Counted from the stretch's first letter, positions 35,017 to 44,059 are shown. The stretch: 64,000 bases of DNA from UBA6107 sp964533735 (GCA_964533735.1 CAZHMD010000006.1:81049-145048); one strand, 5' to 3'. Program-made: numbers and translations. Notes: generated by a model not told the origin, from the letters alone.

Positions 35017-36375
35017 TTAACCTTTTTCGACCAGGACAGGCTCTGAAGCTGTTGATAAAACTTCGCTTTCGGCAACACTGATGGCTTCATCCAGAATTTG
35101 CAGCCCTTCTTCAGCTTCTGCCTGGGTAATGCAAAGAGCAGGTGAAATACGGAGGGTGCTGCGGCCGCATCCAAGTGTTAATAGACCTCGTTCAAATGCC
35201 AGGTTTTCAACCCGGTTGCGTAATTCAACAGCAGGTGTCTTGCTGACATAATCTTTTACAAATTCGATACCTATCATCAATCCAATCCCGCGGACTTCAC
35301 CAATGGATGAGTGTTTGGACTGAATTGTCTTGAGTCTTTCGAGGATATACTTTCCAACAACGACCGCATTATCAAGATATTCATTTTCGATCAATTCAAG
35401 GGTCGCCAGGGCTGCAACACAAGAGAGAGGATTTCCTCCGAAGGTGTTTCCATGAGTGCCTTTTGGCCAGGTGACAATGCTCTTTCTTGCGATCATGGCG
35501 CCTAAGGGCATTCCAGAAGCGATACCTTTTGCAGAAGTAACGATATCGGGTTCAACGCCAAAATTCTGGATTGACCACCATTTTCCAGTTCGTCCTATTC
35601 CCGCTTGAACTTCATCGGCGATGAGAAGAATTCCGTACCGGTCACAAAGGGCGCGTAATTGAATAAAGAAATCGGGCGGAGGAATGACGTATCCACCTTC
35701 CCCTTGAATTGGCTCAATGACGATACCGGCAACTTCATCTGCAGGGATGGTGCGGCCAAAAATCTCCTCTTCCAAAAACCTAAGAGTGGAACTACCCACA
35801 TCTTCACCGGGGCGCATGTGGATCAGTGGTCGATAAGGATCAGGGAAGGGGATGTGGGTGACCCCATTCATCAATGGGAAAAACCCGCGGTGATAATGAG
35901 GTTTACTGGCGGTGAGTGTGACAGCACCTAATGTGCGCCCGTGAAAACCGCCAAGGAAACCGATGAATTGTGAACGGCCTGTGTAGAACCTGGCAAGCTT
36001 AAGTGCTGCTTCCACGCTTTCAGTGCCAGAATTGGTCATAAATGAAATCGCATCTTCCTGAAAAGGCGCGATCAAATCCAAATATTCAGCTAATTCGATC
36101 CATTTGGGGTGATAAAAATCAGAGGAAATATGGATAAACTTTTCGGCTTGTTCCTGGATTGCTTTAACAACTTTTGGATGACTGTGTCCTGTTGAGTTTA
36201 CTGCAATGCCAGCTGCAAAATCAATGAATCTATTTCCGTCTACATCCCATACTTCTACACCTTTTCCGTGATCCATCACAAAGGGGTAACCCCTGGGATA
36301 TGAGGGAGATATTACAGCTTGATCCCGTTCAATCAAGCGTTTGGCATTAGGCCCTGGTAAGTTTAGCGGTTTCAC
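35017..36375 (-). CDS. Class III aminotransferase, probably 4-aminobutyrate type
   Basis: This is a PLP-dependent omega-aminotransferase with 452 residues. The PLP-binding Asp lies in LLIADEVQAGIGRTG and the Schiff-base Lys in VTSAKGIASGMPLGAMI; GTESVEAALKLAR binds the cofactor phosphate. It most resembles GABA or acetylornithine-type enzymes that move an omega-amino group to 2-oxoglutarate; substrate is not certain. The GTG at 36375 (reading VKPLNLPGPNAK) is chosen because AGGAGGT lies five bases upstream. The further in-frame extension of 20 residues has no ribosome site. The histidine kinase follows closely. Confidence 0.88.
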   Translation of the reverse strand: MKPLNLPGPNAKRLIERDQAVISPSYPRGYPFVMDHGKGVEVWDVDGNRFIDFAAGIAVNSTGHSHPKVVKAIQEQAEKFIHISSDFYHPKWIELAEYLDLIAPFQEDAISFMTNSGTESVEAALKLARFYTGRSQFIGFLGGFHGRTLGAVTLTASKPHYHRGFFPLMNGVTHIPFPDPYRPLIHMRPGEDVGSSTLRFLEEEIFGRTIPADEVAGIVIEPIQGEGGYVIPPPDFFIQLRALCDRYGILLIADEVQAGIGRTGKWWSIQNFGVEPDIVTSAKGIASGMPLGAMIARKSIVTWPKGTHGNTFGGNPLSCVAALATLELIENEYLDNAVVVGKYILERLKTIQSKHSSIGEVRGIGLMIGIEFVKDYVSKTPAVELRNRVENLAFERGLLTLGCGRSTLRISPALCITQAEAEEGLQILDEAISVAESEVLSTASEPVLVEKG

Positions 36376-36518
36376 AGCACACCTCCTGAATATGGAATGG
36401 ACGGATGCGAAGACTAACTTCAGCAACACTCTCAATACAAGACCAAATCCTATTAAGATTATACCATGAGGGCAAATCTGGAGGTTTTCATTGATTTATT
36501 GTTTCAATTGACTTGTTA

Positions 36519-36547
36519 TTGACGCTGTAACTAATCAACGGTATCAT
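36519..36547 (+). promoter_or_regulatory. Promoter of yvcK, near-leaderless
   Basis: TTGACG (36519-36524), 17 bases, TATCAT (36542-36547). The predicted start is 36553-36556, 1-4 bases before the ATG at 36557, and no Shine-Dalgarno is present. Confidence 0.65.
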
Positions 36548-36556
36548 TACTTTTTA

Positions 36557-37909
36557 ATGCGTCCAAAACAACTTAAGAGAATTCAGCGTTTCATATTATC
36601 AAAAGTAAATAAATTCCGGTGGTTGGTGCCAGGAATCGGCATCAAGCGATGGGTTTTGCTGATATTGTTTGGCACCACTTTATTGGGGCTAGGGTTTGCT
36701 GTAATCCTTTTGGATGTCTATCGGTCAGCACCAAATACCTGGTGGTTGCCTGCAATTAAAATTCTTGCACTGCAATTCATCGCAGATCGAACTATTCGTG
36801 CATTGATCTTCTTCATGCTCGGAGTTGGAGCGATCATATTTGGCACGATGGGAATGAACCGGGCACTGCTCAAACCTTTCCTCCGACCCGGTAAAAATGT
36901 TATTGATACGATCGCGGAGTACCGTCGCCGTGAAAAAGGACCACGGATTGTTGTTATCGGTGGTGGAACCGGGTTGGCAGCCTTATTACGTGGTCTCAAG
37001 GAATATTCCAGGAATATCACAGCCATTGTGGCAGTCGCGGATGATGGCGGATCATCAGGAGCTATCCGTAAATCGATAGGCATACTGCCTCCCGGGGATA
37101 TCCGAAATTGTTTGGCGGCATTATCAGACGATGAAGAATTACTAACCCAATTGTTCCAGTATCGTTTTGCATCAAGTGTCGGTCTTAATGGTCATTCCCT
37201 TGGCAATCTTTTGATTTCGGCGTTAACAGAAATCACAGGTAGTTTTGAAGAGGCAGTCGCTGAAACTGCCCGTGTTTTGGCAGTCAAGGGGCAGGTATTA
37301 CCCTCCACCCTCCATAATGTGAATTTGGTTGCGGATGTACAATTACCGGAGAAGAAAATCGAAGTAGAGATTAAAGGTGAAAGCCAGATTGCCAAACTTG
37401 GAGGGAAAATCCTCCGTGTTTGGTTGGAGCCAGGCAATCCGGCAGCATTTCCTCCAAGCCTGCAGGCGATCCTTAATGCTGATCTGATTGTTGTGGGGCC
37501 TGGTAGCCTGTATACGAGTGTTATTGCTAATTTGCTCGTGCCAGATTTGGTTGATGCGATTAATGCCAGCAAAGCCTATAAATTCTACGTGTGTAATGTA
37601 GTCACGGAACCTGGTGAAACCGATGACTTTAATTGCGAAGATCACGTACACGCTCTTGAAAAACATACTCGAAGTTCCTTGTTTGATCTGGTAATCTGTA
37701 ATAAAACCTATGAAGGAATCCTTCCACAGAGTACCGCATGGGTAAAGCTTGATGAAGTTGACCCGGACAAGTTGTACTACAAAGCCGACCTGATCGATGT
37801 GGATAACCCTTGGCGGCATGATTCTTATAAGTTGGCAAAAACAGTGATGGATCTTTACTTTGAAAAGACTGGTCCATTAAGTATGAAGGATGAAACATCG
37901 AGTTTATGA
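36557..37909 (+). CDS. yvcK: YvcK/CofD-like protein (gluconeogenesis/morphology factor)
   Basis: The 450-residue protein has two N-terminal membrane helices (about 30-52 and 78-100) followed by a CofD-like Rossmann domain starting IVVIGGGTGLAALLRGLKEY. Further motifs are VADDGGSSGAIR and LPPGDIRNCLAAL. In Bacillus, YvcK binds UDP-sugars and is needed for growth on gluconeogenic carbon and for cell shape, and it is phosphorylated by a Ser/Thr kinase; the window has such a kinase. Membrane-anchored versions are less usual. Upstream of gap and pgk, it fits central carbon control. Confidence 0.9.
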   Translation: MRPKQLKRIQRFILSKVNKFRWLVPGIGIKRWVLLILFGTTLLGLGFAVILLDVYRSAPNTWWLPAIKILALQFIADRTIRALIFFMLGVGAIIFGTMGMNRALLKPFLRPGKNVIDTIAEYRRREKGPRIVVIGGGTGLAALLRGLKEYSRNITAIVAVADDGGSSGAIRKSIGILPPGDIRNCLAALSDDEELLTQLFQYRFASSVGLNGHSLGNLLISALTEITGSFEEAVAETARVLAVKGQVLPSTLHNVNLVADVQLPEKKIEVEIKGESQIAKLGGKILRVWLEPGNPAAFPPSLQAILNADLIVVGPGSLYTSVIANLLVPDLVDAINASKAYKFYVCNVVTEPGETDDFNCEDHVHALEKHTRSSLFDLVICNKTYEGILPQSTAWVKLDEVDPDKLYYKADLIDVDNPWRHDSYKLAKTVMDLYFEKTGPLSMKDETSSL

Positions 37910-37915
37910 AATCAA

Positions 37916-37933
37916 ACCATGTCTAGACATGGT
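37916..37933 (+). promoter_or_regulatory. 18-bp palindromic candidate operator upstream of gap
   Basis: ACCATGTCTAGACATGGT is perfectly symmetrical and touches TAAAAT (37933-37938), a likely -10 box. The ATG of gap is 33 bases further. It has no following T tract, so it is unlikely to be a terminator. Confidence 0.55.
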
Positions 37934-37965
37934 AAAATATCTGAAATTACGAAGGAGTGAGTATT

Positions 37966-39018
37966 ATGACGATCAAAGTAGGTATCAACGGATTTGGAAG
38001 AATTGGACGACAGGTACTAAAAGCGATCAAAGAGTTACACGGCACCGAACTTGAAGTTGTGGCAGTTAATGATCTCTTCGATACGAAAACGAACGCGCAT
38101 TTATTTAAATATGATTCCAATTATGGAATCTATCCCGGGACCGTTGTAGCCGGTGAAGGTGAACTGATCGTCGACGGCAAAAAAATCAAGGTATTTTCAG
38201 AAAAGGATCCGTCCTTGTTACCCTGGAAAGACCTGGGTGTTGAAATCGTCATCGAATCTACAGGCGTATTCACTGACGCACTCGGCGATCCCGCCAAGGG
38301 AAAAATCGGTGCTAATGTCCATATCGTAAAAGGTGGCGCAAAGAAAGTTATCATAACTGCTCCAGCCAAGAACGAAGATATTACCCTGGTGCTCGGTGTC
38401 AACGATAAATCTTACGATCCAGCAAAGCATCACATTGTGTCCAATGCATCCTGTACAACAAACTGCCTGGCTCCTGCGGCCAAAGTTGTGAACGACAAGT
38501 TCAAGATCATCCACGGTGTAATGACCACCATTCACTCCTACACAAACGACCAGGTGATCCTGGACCAGGGGCACAAGAAGGAATTACGCCGCTCTAGGGC
38601 AGCAGGGCTAAACATTATCCCTACATCAACAGGTGCCGCAAAAGCCCTTGCATTGGTCATCCCCGAGTTGAAAGGCAAGTTCGATGGATATTCACTGCGG
38701 GTACCTACACCCACAGTTTCAATAGTGGATTTTGTGGCTAATGTTGAAAAAGCTACCACCAAGGAAGAATTGAATGCAACCTTTGTTGACGCTTCCAAAG
38801 GCGCCCTCAAGGGGATCCTGGGAGTTACCACTGGCGAATATGGGGATCCTTTAGTCTCGATGGATTTCAAAGGCGATCCCCGCTCCAGCATAGTTGACCT
38901 TGCCACCAACATGGTCATGGGTGGTACGCTGGTGAAAGTGGTTGCCTGGTACGATAACGAATGGGGTTACTCCTGTCGAACCGCCGACATGGCAGCCATG
39001 ATGGCGAAAAACCTTTAA
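37966..39018 (+). CDS. gap: Glyceraldehyde-3-phosphate dehydrogenase
   Basis: The NAD(P)-dependent glycolytic enzyme, 350 residues. The Rossmann start is VGINGFGRIGRQVLKAI, the catalytic Cys is in SNASCTTNCLAP, and the NAD/phosphate site NEWGYSCR is near the end. An Asp follows VAVN (NDLFD), favouring NAD over NADP. The ATG at 37966 sits 8-9 bases after AAGGAG; the GTG three codons earlier is too close. It is followed by pgk with a stem-loop between them. Confidence 0.96.
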   Translation: MTIKVGINGFGRIGRQVLKAIKELHGTELEVVAVNDLFDTKTNAHLFKYDSNYGIYPGTVVAGEGELIVDGKKIKVFSEKDPSLLPWKDLGVEIVIESTGVFTDALGDPAKGKIGANVHIVKGGAKKVIITAPAKNEDITLVLGVNDKSYDPAKHHIVSNASCTTNCLAPAAKVVNDKFKIIHGVMTTIHSYTNDQVILDQGHKKELRRSRAAGLNIIPTSTGAAKALALVIPELKGKFDGYSLRVPTPTVSIVDFVANVEKATTKEELNATFVDASKGALKGILGVTTGEYGDPLVSMDFKGDPRSSIVDLATNMVMGGTLVKVVAWYDNEWGYSCRTADMAAMMAKNL

Positions 39019-39060
39019 TCTTTTACCGGGGAACTGTAATCTCCATTTTTTGAAACCCAT

Positions 39061-39100
39061 CATGATGCGTGACCGGTGAAATTCGCGGAAACGCATCATG
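39061..39100 (+). promoter_or_regulatory. Intercistronic stem-loop between gap and pgk
   Basis: CATGATGCGT and ACGCATCATG form a perfect 10-pair stem around a 20-base loop that itself holds CCG/CGG. No T tract follows, so processing, stability control or a protein site is more likely than termination. Confidence 0.5.
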
Positions 39101-39124
39101 TCGATTAAACACGAGGAGTGAATC

Positions 39125-40300
39125 ATGTTCAGTAAAAAAACCATTCGAGATATTGATGTAAAGGGTAAAAAAGTCCTGGTGAGGGTCGATTTTAATGTTC
39201 CAATGAAGGACGGTCAGATCACCGATGATACACGTATTCGGGCAGCCGTGCCGACAATCCAATATCTGATCGATCATGGTGCAGCAGTTATCCTATGTTC
39301 TCATCTTGGGCGCCCCAAGGGTGGACCGGAAGCCAAATTCTCTCTAGCCCCGGTTGCAACCCACCTGGGAAAGCTGTTAAAAATGGAAGTAGATTTCGCT
39401 ACTGATTGCGTTGGTCAACCCGCTGAAGCGGCATCATCAAAACTTAACCCTGGCAGCGTGCTTGTCTTGGAAAACACCCGTTTTCATCCTGAAGAAGAAG
39501 CCAACGACCTTATCTTTGCTAAAAAGATGGCATCACTTGCTGATTTGTATGTCAATGACGCCTTCGGTACTGCTCATCGTGCACATGCATCCACTGAAGG
39601 TGTTACCCATTTTCTGCCAGGTGTTGCCGGTTTTCTGATGGAAAAAGAGATCCAGTATCTGGGTCAGGCGATCGCCAATCCCGCGAAACCATTTGTTGCC
39701 ATCCTTGGCGGCGCTAAAGTGAGCGACAAGATAGGGGTAATTAAAAATCTGTTGCAAAAGGCAGATGAGATTCTCATCGGTGGCGGAATGGCGAACACCT
39801 TTTTTAAAGCACAAGGTATCCCGTTGGCAGATTCCCTCGTAGAAGATGAGGTCCTCGAGACCGCCAGGGAATTACTTAAGATCGGTGGAAAAAAGATTCA
39901 CTTGCCTGTCGATGTAGTCCTCGGTGACAAATTTGATGCAGAAGCTAACACGAAAACGATGAATCTTGGTCCAGTGGCTGACGGTTGGCGCATTCTGGAT
40001 ATTGGTCCAGAGACTGTGGCGGCGTTTGGAAAAGTTATCGCGACAGCTGGAACAGTCGTTTGGAACGGACCAATGGGTGTTTTTGAGTTTCCAAAATTCG
40101 CAGAAGGCACGGTTGGTGTTGCCAAAGCGATTGCTGCAGGTAAGGCAGTCAGCATTATTGGCGGCGGGGACTCTGTGGCTGCCATTCAGCAATCCGGATT
40201 GGCAGATCAGATCACACACATTTCAACAGGCGGTGGTGCATCATTGGAGATGCTGGAAGGTCTGGAGTTACCAGGTGTGGCGGCTCTGCAGGATAAATAG
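39125..40300 (+). CDS. pgk: Phosphoglycerate kinase
   Basis: The glycolytic kinase transfers phosphate from 1,3-bisphosphoglycerate to ADP. With 391 residues it has the expected N-terminal substrate motif VLVRVDFNVPM, the basic-patch segment HLGRPKG, AFGTAHRAHAST, and the ATP-site motifs GGAKVSDKI, WNGPMGVFE and GGGDSVAAI. GAGGAG precedes the ATG. It is cotranscribed with gap in all probability. Triosephosphate isomerase and enolase are not in this window. Confidence 0.97.
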   Translation: MFSKKTIRDIDVKGKKVLVRVDFNVPMKDGQITDDTRIRAAVPTIQYLIDHGAAVILCSHLGRPKGGPEAKFSLAPVATHLGKLLKMEVDFATDCVGQPAEAASSKLNPGSVLVLENTRFHPEEEANDLIFAKKMASLADLYVNDAFGTAHRAHASTEGVTHFLPGVAGFLMEKEIQYLGQAIANPAKPFVAILGGAKVSDKIGVIKNLLQKADEILIGGGMANTFFKAQGIPLADSLVEDEVLETARELLKIGGKKIHLPVDVVLGDKFDAEANTKTMNLGPVADGWRILDIGPETVAAFGKVIATAGTVVWNGPMGVFEFPKFAEGTVGVAKAIAAGKAVSIIGGGDSVAAIQQSGLADQITHISTGGGASLEMLEGLELPGVAALQDK

Positions 40301-40420
40301 AGCTTCTACCAGCCTGTCAATTTTTGGAATTAAGTTTATCTAATTGTTTGATGAGGTTTGATAGGTCAGAATTATAGACAGAATGGACCTTTTGGTGTAG
40401 AATTCGTCCGCCACCTGAAC

Positions 40421-40462
40421 CAGTGCTTGCCCTCAACCCTCGCACTGTCAGAAGTATTTTTT
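40421..40462 (+). promoter_or_regulatory. Leader stem-loop and T tract before rpsT
   Basis: CAGTGC and GCACTG pair across a 15-base loop, then TCAGAAGTA and T6 run into GGAGGT, the Shine-Dalgarno sequence. The stem is weaker than in the other leaders. S20 is autoregulated in E. coli, so an autogenous site is possible. Confidence 0.4.
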
Positions 40463-40474
40463 GGAGGTTACAAG

Positions 40475-40741
40475 TTGGCTAATATCAAATCAGCAATCAA
40501 ACGTAACAAGCAGAACGAGAAGAAACGCATTCGAAACCGCGTTTATCGTGGTGTGGCACGTACTTACATCGCCCGCGCCCGGACTGCCATTGAAGGCAAG
40601 GATGCCGAAGTTGCAAAGACTGCCACTATGGAAGCCATTGCGGCTCTCGACAAGGCGGCGCAAAAGGGTGTTATTCACAAGAATAATGCTGCCCGACGCA
40701 AAAGTCGCCTGATGAAGAAATTGCTCGCAGAACAGAAATAA
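40475..40741 (+). CDS. rpsT: 30S ribosomal protein S20
   Basis: S20 binds 16S rRNA early in 30S assembly. The 88-residue product reads LANIKSAIKRNKQNEKKR at its start and ends RRKSRLMKKLLAEQK, the usual basic pattern. The start is TTG at 40475, six bases after GGAGGT; no ATG is available in a family-consistent place, and the long upstream extension includes the leader. TTG starts are also used in E. coli rpsT for translational control. It has its own leader hairpin and terminator. Confidence 0.95.
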   Translation: MANIKSAIKRNKQNEKKRIRNRVYRGVARTYIARARTAIEGKDAEVAKTATMEAIAALDKAAQKGVIHKNNAARRKSRLMKKLLAEQK

Positions 40742-40762
40742 CCTGCGGACAACACAAAAAGC

Positions 40763-40796
40763 AATAAAGCGGGAGTGTCTCTCTCCCGCTTTTGCA
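40763..40796 (+). terminator. Intrinsic terminator of rpsT
   Basis: AAAGCGGGAG and CTCCCGCTTT form a 10-pair stem with a 7-base loop, ending TTTTGC. Confidence 0.9.
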
Positions 40797-40818
40797 TTAA
40801 AACCTTAAAAAACCGCTG

Positions 40819-40827
40819 TGATATAAT
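40819..40827 (+). promoter_or_regulatory. Extended -10 promoter of argS
   Basis: TGA followed by a perfect TATAAT. The predicted start is near 40834, and AAGGA at 40845-40849 serves the ATG at 40858. Confidence 0.6.
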
Positions 40828-40857
40828 CCTGATGGTCAACACACAAGGAATATGGGA

Positions 40858-42621
40858 ATGTTTGAGCAGGAACAACGCACGATCGAACAGCAAATCGACC
40901 AATACCTTGCGCTTCATCAGCTCCCTGAGATGCAGTTCAAATGGTCCTGGATTCCTTTTAACGGACAATGGGGAATTTCACTTTCTTTCTTTCAATTGGC
41001 TTCTAAATCATTCATCGGTGGGAAAGGGAATGTAGCCCAAAAAGCTGCAGAAATTGCTGATGGCATTTGTGCGGCACTGAGCCTCCCTGATGGATTTACA
41101 AGGTCCGAGGCCATAAATGGCTACTTGAATTTGTATTTTTCTCCCGCAGACTTTTCTGCCCGCGTTATCGAGACTGTTCTCACCCAGGGTGAAAAATACG
41201 GTTGGAGCGAGCGAAATGGCAAGAGTGTTATGCTGGAGTTTTCACATCCAAATACCCACAAGGCTTTCCATGTTGGGCATTTGCGGGGTGCAATCCTGGG
41301 GGATGTCCTGGCACGGCTTGAAGAGGCTGCGGGCTATGATGTTATCAGGGCAAATTATCCCGGAGATATCGGTTTGCATGTGATTAAATGGTTGTGGAAT
41401 TATCTCAAGTTTCACAATCATGAAGAACCACCACTGGATATTACCAAGTGGATGGGGGATCTTTATGCTGAAGCGAGTAAGAGGTTAGAAGAAAACCCTG
41501 ATCTTGAACTGGAAGTCCGCGAATTGTATACGCGCTGGGATCACCGTGATCACGAAGTAGTAGCTTGTTGGGAAGAGACACGTGAGTGGTCACTTGAAGG
41601 CTTCAGGGAAATGTACGCACGTTTGGATATAAAATTCGACCGCTATTATTTCAACTCGATGTTTGAAGATTCCGGAAAAGTAATGGTTGAAGAGCTTATC
41701 CAAAAGGGGATCGCGCAGGACGAACGCGCTGAGGGTGGAGCGGTCATCGTAAAGTTGGATGAGAAATTGGGTTTGAATGAGGAAAAGTATCGGGTTGCGG
41801 TTGTATTGCGCTCGGATGGTACTGCCCTTTACGCAACAGAAGACCTGGCCTTGGCGCGCCAGAAATTCCTTGATTATCCTCAACTTGAAAAATCCTATTA
41901 TGTTGTAGATGTACGCCAATCTCTGCATTTTCTGCAGGTGTTCAAGACATTGGAGCTAGCTGGCTATGACTGGGCAACCCGCTGCCAGCATATCCCGTAT
42001 GAGCTGGTAAACTTACCGGGAAATGTGGTGGTTTCATCACGCGAAGGCACTGTGGTGTTGTTGGAAGACCTCATCCGTGAAGCGATTGCACGTGCACTTG
42101 AGGTTGTCCGCCAGAAGAACCCGGATTTGAGTGAAGAAAAACAGGTCAAGATTGCTGAAGCGATAGGTATTGGCGCAATAAAATACCCGATGCTCTCACG
42201 TGAAAGCACCAAGGTGGTCACTTTTGACTGGCAATCTGCGTTGGATTTCAATGGACAGGCAGCCCCATACATTCAGTATGCCTATGTCCGCGCCAACAGT
42301 ATTTTAAAGAAGGTTGAGCAAAAGATCCCCGGTACTTTTCAATTTATAGGGGAACTTACCCAAAGTGAGATCACCCTGGTGGATTTGATCAATAGGCTTC
42401 CGGATGAAGTACAAAAAGCCACCCGCGATTTGAAGCCGTTAGTATTGACCAACCTGGCATTCGAAATTGCACGCGCTTTTAATGATTTTTATACTCAATG
42501 TCCTGTTTTACAGGAAGCAGAACCAAAACGCAGTTTCCGGTTGCGATTGGTGGCTGCCGCCAAACAGGCAATTGGCAATAGTTTGGCATTACTGGGCATC
42601 ACAGCCCCACAAGCGATGTGA
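40858..42621 (+). CDS. argS: Arginyl-tRNA synthetase
   Basis: This class I synthetase, 587 residues, charges tRNA-Arg. The Add1 N-terminal tRNA-binding domain is followed by the HIGH-type motif SHPNTHKAFHVGHLRG and a KMSKS-equivalent loop near SSREGTVVLLEDL, where the canonical Lys is replaced as in many ArgRS. The C-terminal DALR anticodon-binding domain ends near IGNSLALLGI. An ATG at 40852 is only two bases from AAGGA; the ATG at 40858 has proper spacing. Confidence 0.95.
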   Translation: MFEQEQRTIEQQIDQYLALHQLPEMQFKWSWIPFNGQWGISLSFFQLASKSFIGGKGNVAQKAAEIADGICAALSLPDGFTRSEAINGYLNLYFSPADFSARVIETVLTQGEKYGWSERNGKSVMLEFSHPNTHKAFHVGHLRGAILGDVLARLEEAAGYDVIRANYPGDIGLHVIKWLWNYLKFHNHEEPPLDITKWMGDLYAEASKRLEENPDLELEVRELYTRWDHRDHEVVACWEETREWSLEGFREMYARLDIKFDRYYFNSMFEDSGKVMVEELIQKGIAQDERAEGGAVIVKLDEKLGLNEEKYRVAVVLRSDGTALYATEDLALARQKFLDYPQLEKSYYVVDVRQSLHFLQVFKTLELAGYDWATRCQHIPYELVNLPGNVVVSSREGTVVLLEDLIREAIARALEVVRQKNPDLSEEKQVKIAEAIGIGAIKYPMLSRESTKVVTFDWQSALDFNGQAAPYIQYAYVRANSILKKVEQKIPGTFQFIGELTQSEITLVDLINRLPDEVQKATRDLKPLVLTNLAFEIARAFNDFYTQCPVLQEAEPKRSFRLRLVAAAKQAIGNSLALLGITAPQAM

Positions 42622-42661
42622 GTAAGCTGGTAAACCAAATTATTCAAAGGAGATGAACAGT

Positions 42662-43981
42662 ATGACCCCAATTCGAACCCTTATCATGGGTGCAGCAGGC
42701 CGCGATTTTCACAATTTCAATGTCTTTTATCGCGACAATAAGGATTATGTTGTAGTAGCATTCACTGCCACGCAAATACCGAACATTGAAGGTAGAAAAT
42801 ACCCGGCGGAATTGGCTGGATCCCTGTATCCTACAGGCATCCCCATTTTCCCGGAAAATGAACTGGTCCGCTTGATCAAGGACCTCAAAGTCGACCAGGT
42901 AGTATTCGCGTATAGTGATGTCCCGCATGAAGTCGTTATGCATAAAGCTTCCACTGTATTGGCAGCCGGAGCGGATTTCCGTTTAATGGGCTTGAATTCT
43001 ACCCAGGTGAAATCCACCAAGCCTGTCGTTTCAGTATGTGCAGTTCGCACCGGCGCTGGAAAAAGCCAGACCACGCGGCGGGTGTCTCTTATCCTGCGTG
43101 ATATGGGATACAAGGTGGCCGCCATTCGTCATCCAATGCCTTACGGTGATCTGGTTAAACAAAAAGTGCAGCGGTTTGCCACTTATGCCGATCTTGACAA
43201 GCATGAATGCACCATAGAGGAACGAGAGGAATACGAACCTCATATCGATAATGGTGTGATTGTCTATGCCGGCGTTGACTACGAAGCCATTTTACGGCAG
43301 GCTGAGCAGGAAGTGGATATCGTCTTATGGGATGGCGGCAACAATGATTTCCCCTTCTATAAATCAGACCTGAACATTGTGGTTGCAGACCCCCACCGTG
43401 CCGGCCATGAAAAAGCCTATCACCCTGGCGAAACCAATGTGCGTATGGCTGACGTATTTGTGATCAACAAAGTCGATACTGCGGAACCGGACAAAGTGAT
43501 CGCTGTGCGCAATGTGCTTCACGAGTTGAATCCCAAAGCCCTCATTATCGAAGGTGCCTCCCCATTATTTGTTGACGATCCAGATGCGATCCGCGGCAAG
43601 CGTGTGTTGGTGATCGAAGATGGTCCAACTCTCACTCATGGTGAAATGGCTTACGGTGCTGGATGGGTGGCTGCTCGCCGTTTTGGTGCAGCAGAAATTG
43701 TTGATCCCCGCCCATTTGCAGTCGGTTCCATCCATGATACCTATGTTAAGTATCCAAATACCGGCACTATCCTCCCGGCAATGGGGTACGGTGATGCAAT
43801 GGTGAAAGATCTGGAGTCCACTATCAATAAGGCTGATGTCGATCTGGTCATCTCAGCCACACCCATTGACTTGAACCGCATCTTGAAAGTAAATAAACCT
43901 ATGCAGCGTGTGCGCTATGAATTACAGGAGATTGGCCAACCAACGTTAACCGATATCCTGAAGGCAAAATTCCAAAAGTAA
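42662..43981 (+). CDS. Predicted GTPase, cyclic 2,3-diphosphoglycerate synthetase-like (COG2403)
   Basis: The 439-residue protein begins with a Rossmann-like region (IRTLIMGAAGRDFHNFNV) and then a P-loop domain with VCAVRTGAGKSQTTRR (about 124-139), WDGGNNDFPFYKSDLNIVV and the guanine-type motif VINKVDTAE. It matches bacterial relatives of archaeal cyclic-2,3-diphosphoglycerate synthetase. Whether it makes cDPG here is unknown; the archaeal product is a thermoprotectant and phosphagen-like store made from 2-phosphoglycerate via 2,3-DPG. AAAGGAG is nine bases before the ATG at 42662. It lies between argS and obgE. Confidence 0.8.
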   Translation: MTPIRTLIMGAAGRDFHNFNVFYRDNKDYVVVAFTATQIPNIEGRKYPAELAGSLYPTGIPIFPENELVRLIKDLKVDQVVFAYSDVPHEVVMHKASTVLAAGADFRLMGLNSTQVKSTKPVVSVCAVRTGAGKSQTTRRVSLILRDMGYKVAAIRHPMPYGDLVKQKVQRFATYADLDKHECTIEEREEYEPHIDNGVIVYAGVDYEAILRQAEQEVDIVLWDGGNNDFPFYKSDLNIVVADPHRAGHEKAYHPGETNVRMADVFVINKVDTAEPDKVIAVRNVLHELNPKALIIEGASPLFVDDPDAIRGKRVLVIEDGPTLTHGEMAYGAGWVAARRFGAAEIVDPRPFAVGSIHDTYVKYPNTGTILPAMGYGDAMVKDLESTINKADVDLVISATPIDLNRILKVNKPMQRVRYELQEIGQPTLTDILKAKFQK

Positions 43982-43997
43982 TTTTCCTGCATTTAGT

Positions 43998-44035
43998 CAG
44001 GGATCCGGGCATTGTTACACTTGCCTGGGTCCCTG
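43998..44035 (+). promoter_or_regulatory. Strong stem-loop upstream of obgE
   Basis: CAGGGATCCGGGCA and TGCCTGGGTCCCTG pair at all 14 positions (two G-U) around a 10-base loop, 24 bases before the obgE ATG. There is no T tract after it, so it may mark an RNA-processing or translational control site, or a weak terminator of the preceding gene. Confidence 0.5.
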
Positions 44036-44059
44036 GCATTCAATCGAAAGATTATCCTC

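Noticed and set aside
37916..37933. Transcription terminator of yvcK
   Set aside because: The dyad is perfectly symmetrical with no loop or T tract and lies against a -10 box; an operator is more likely.
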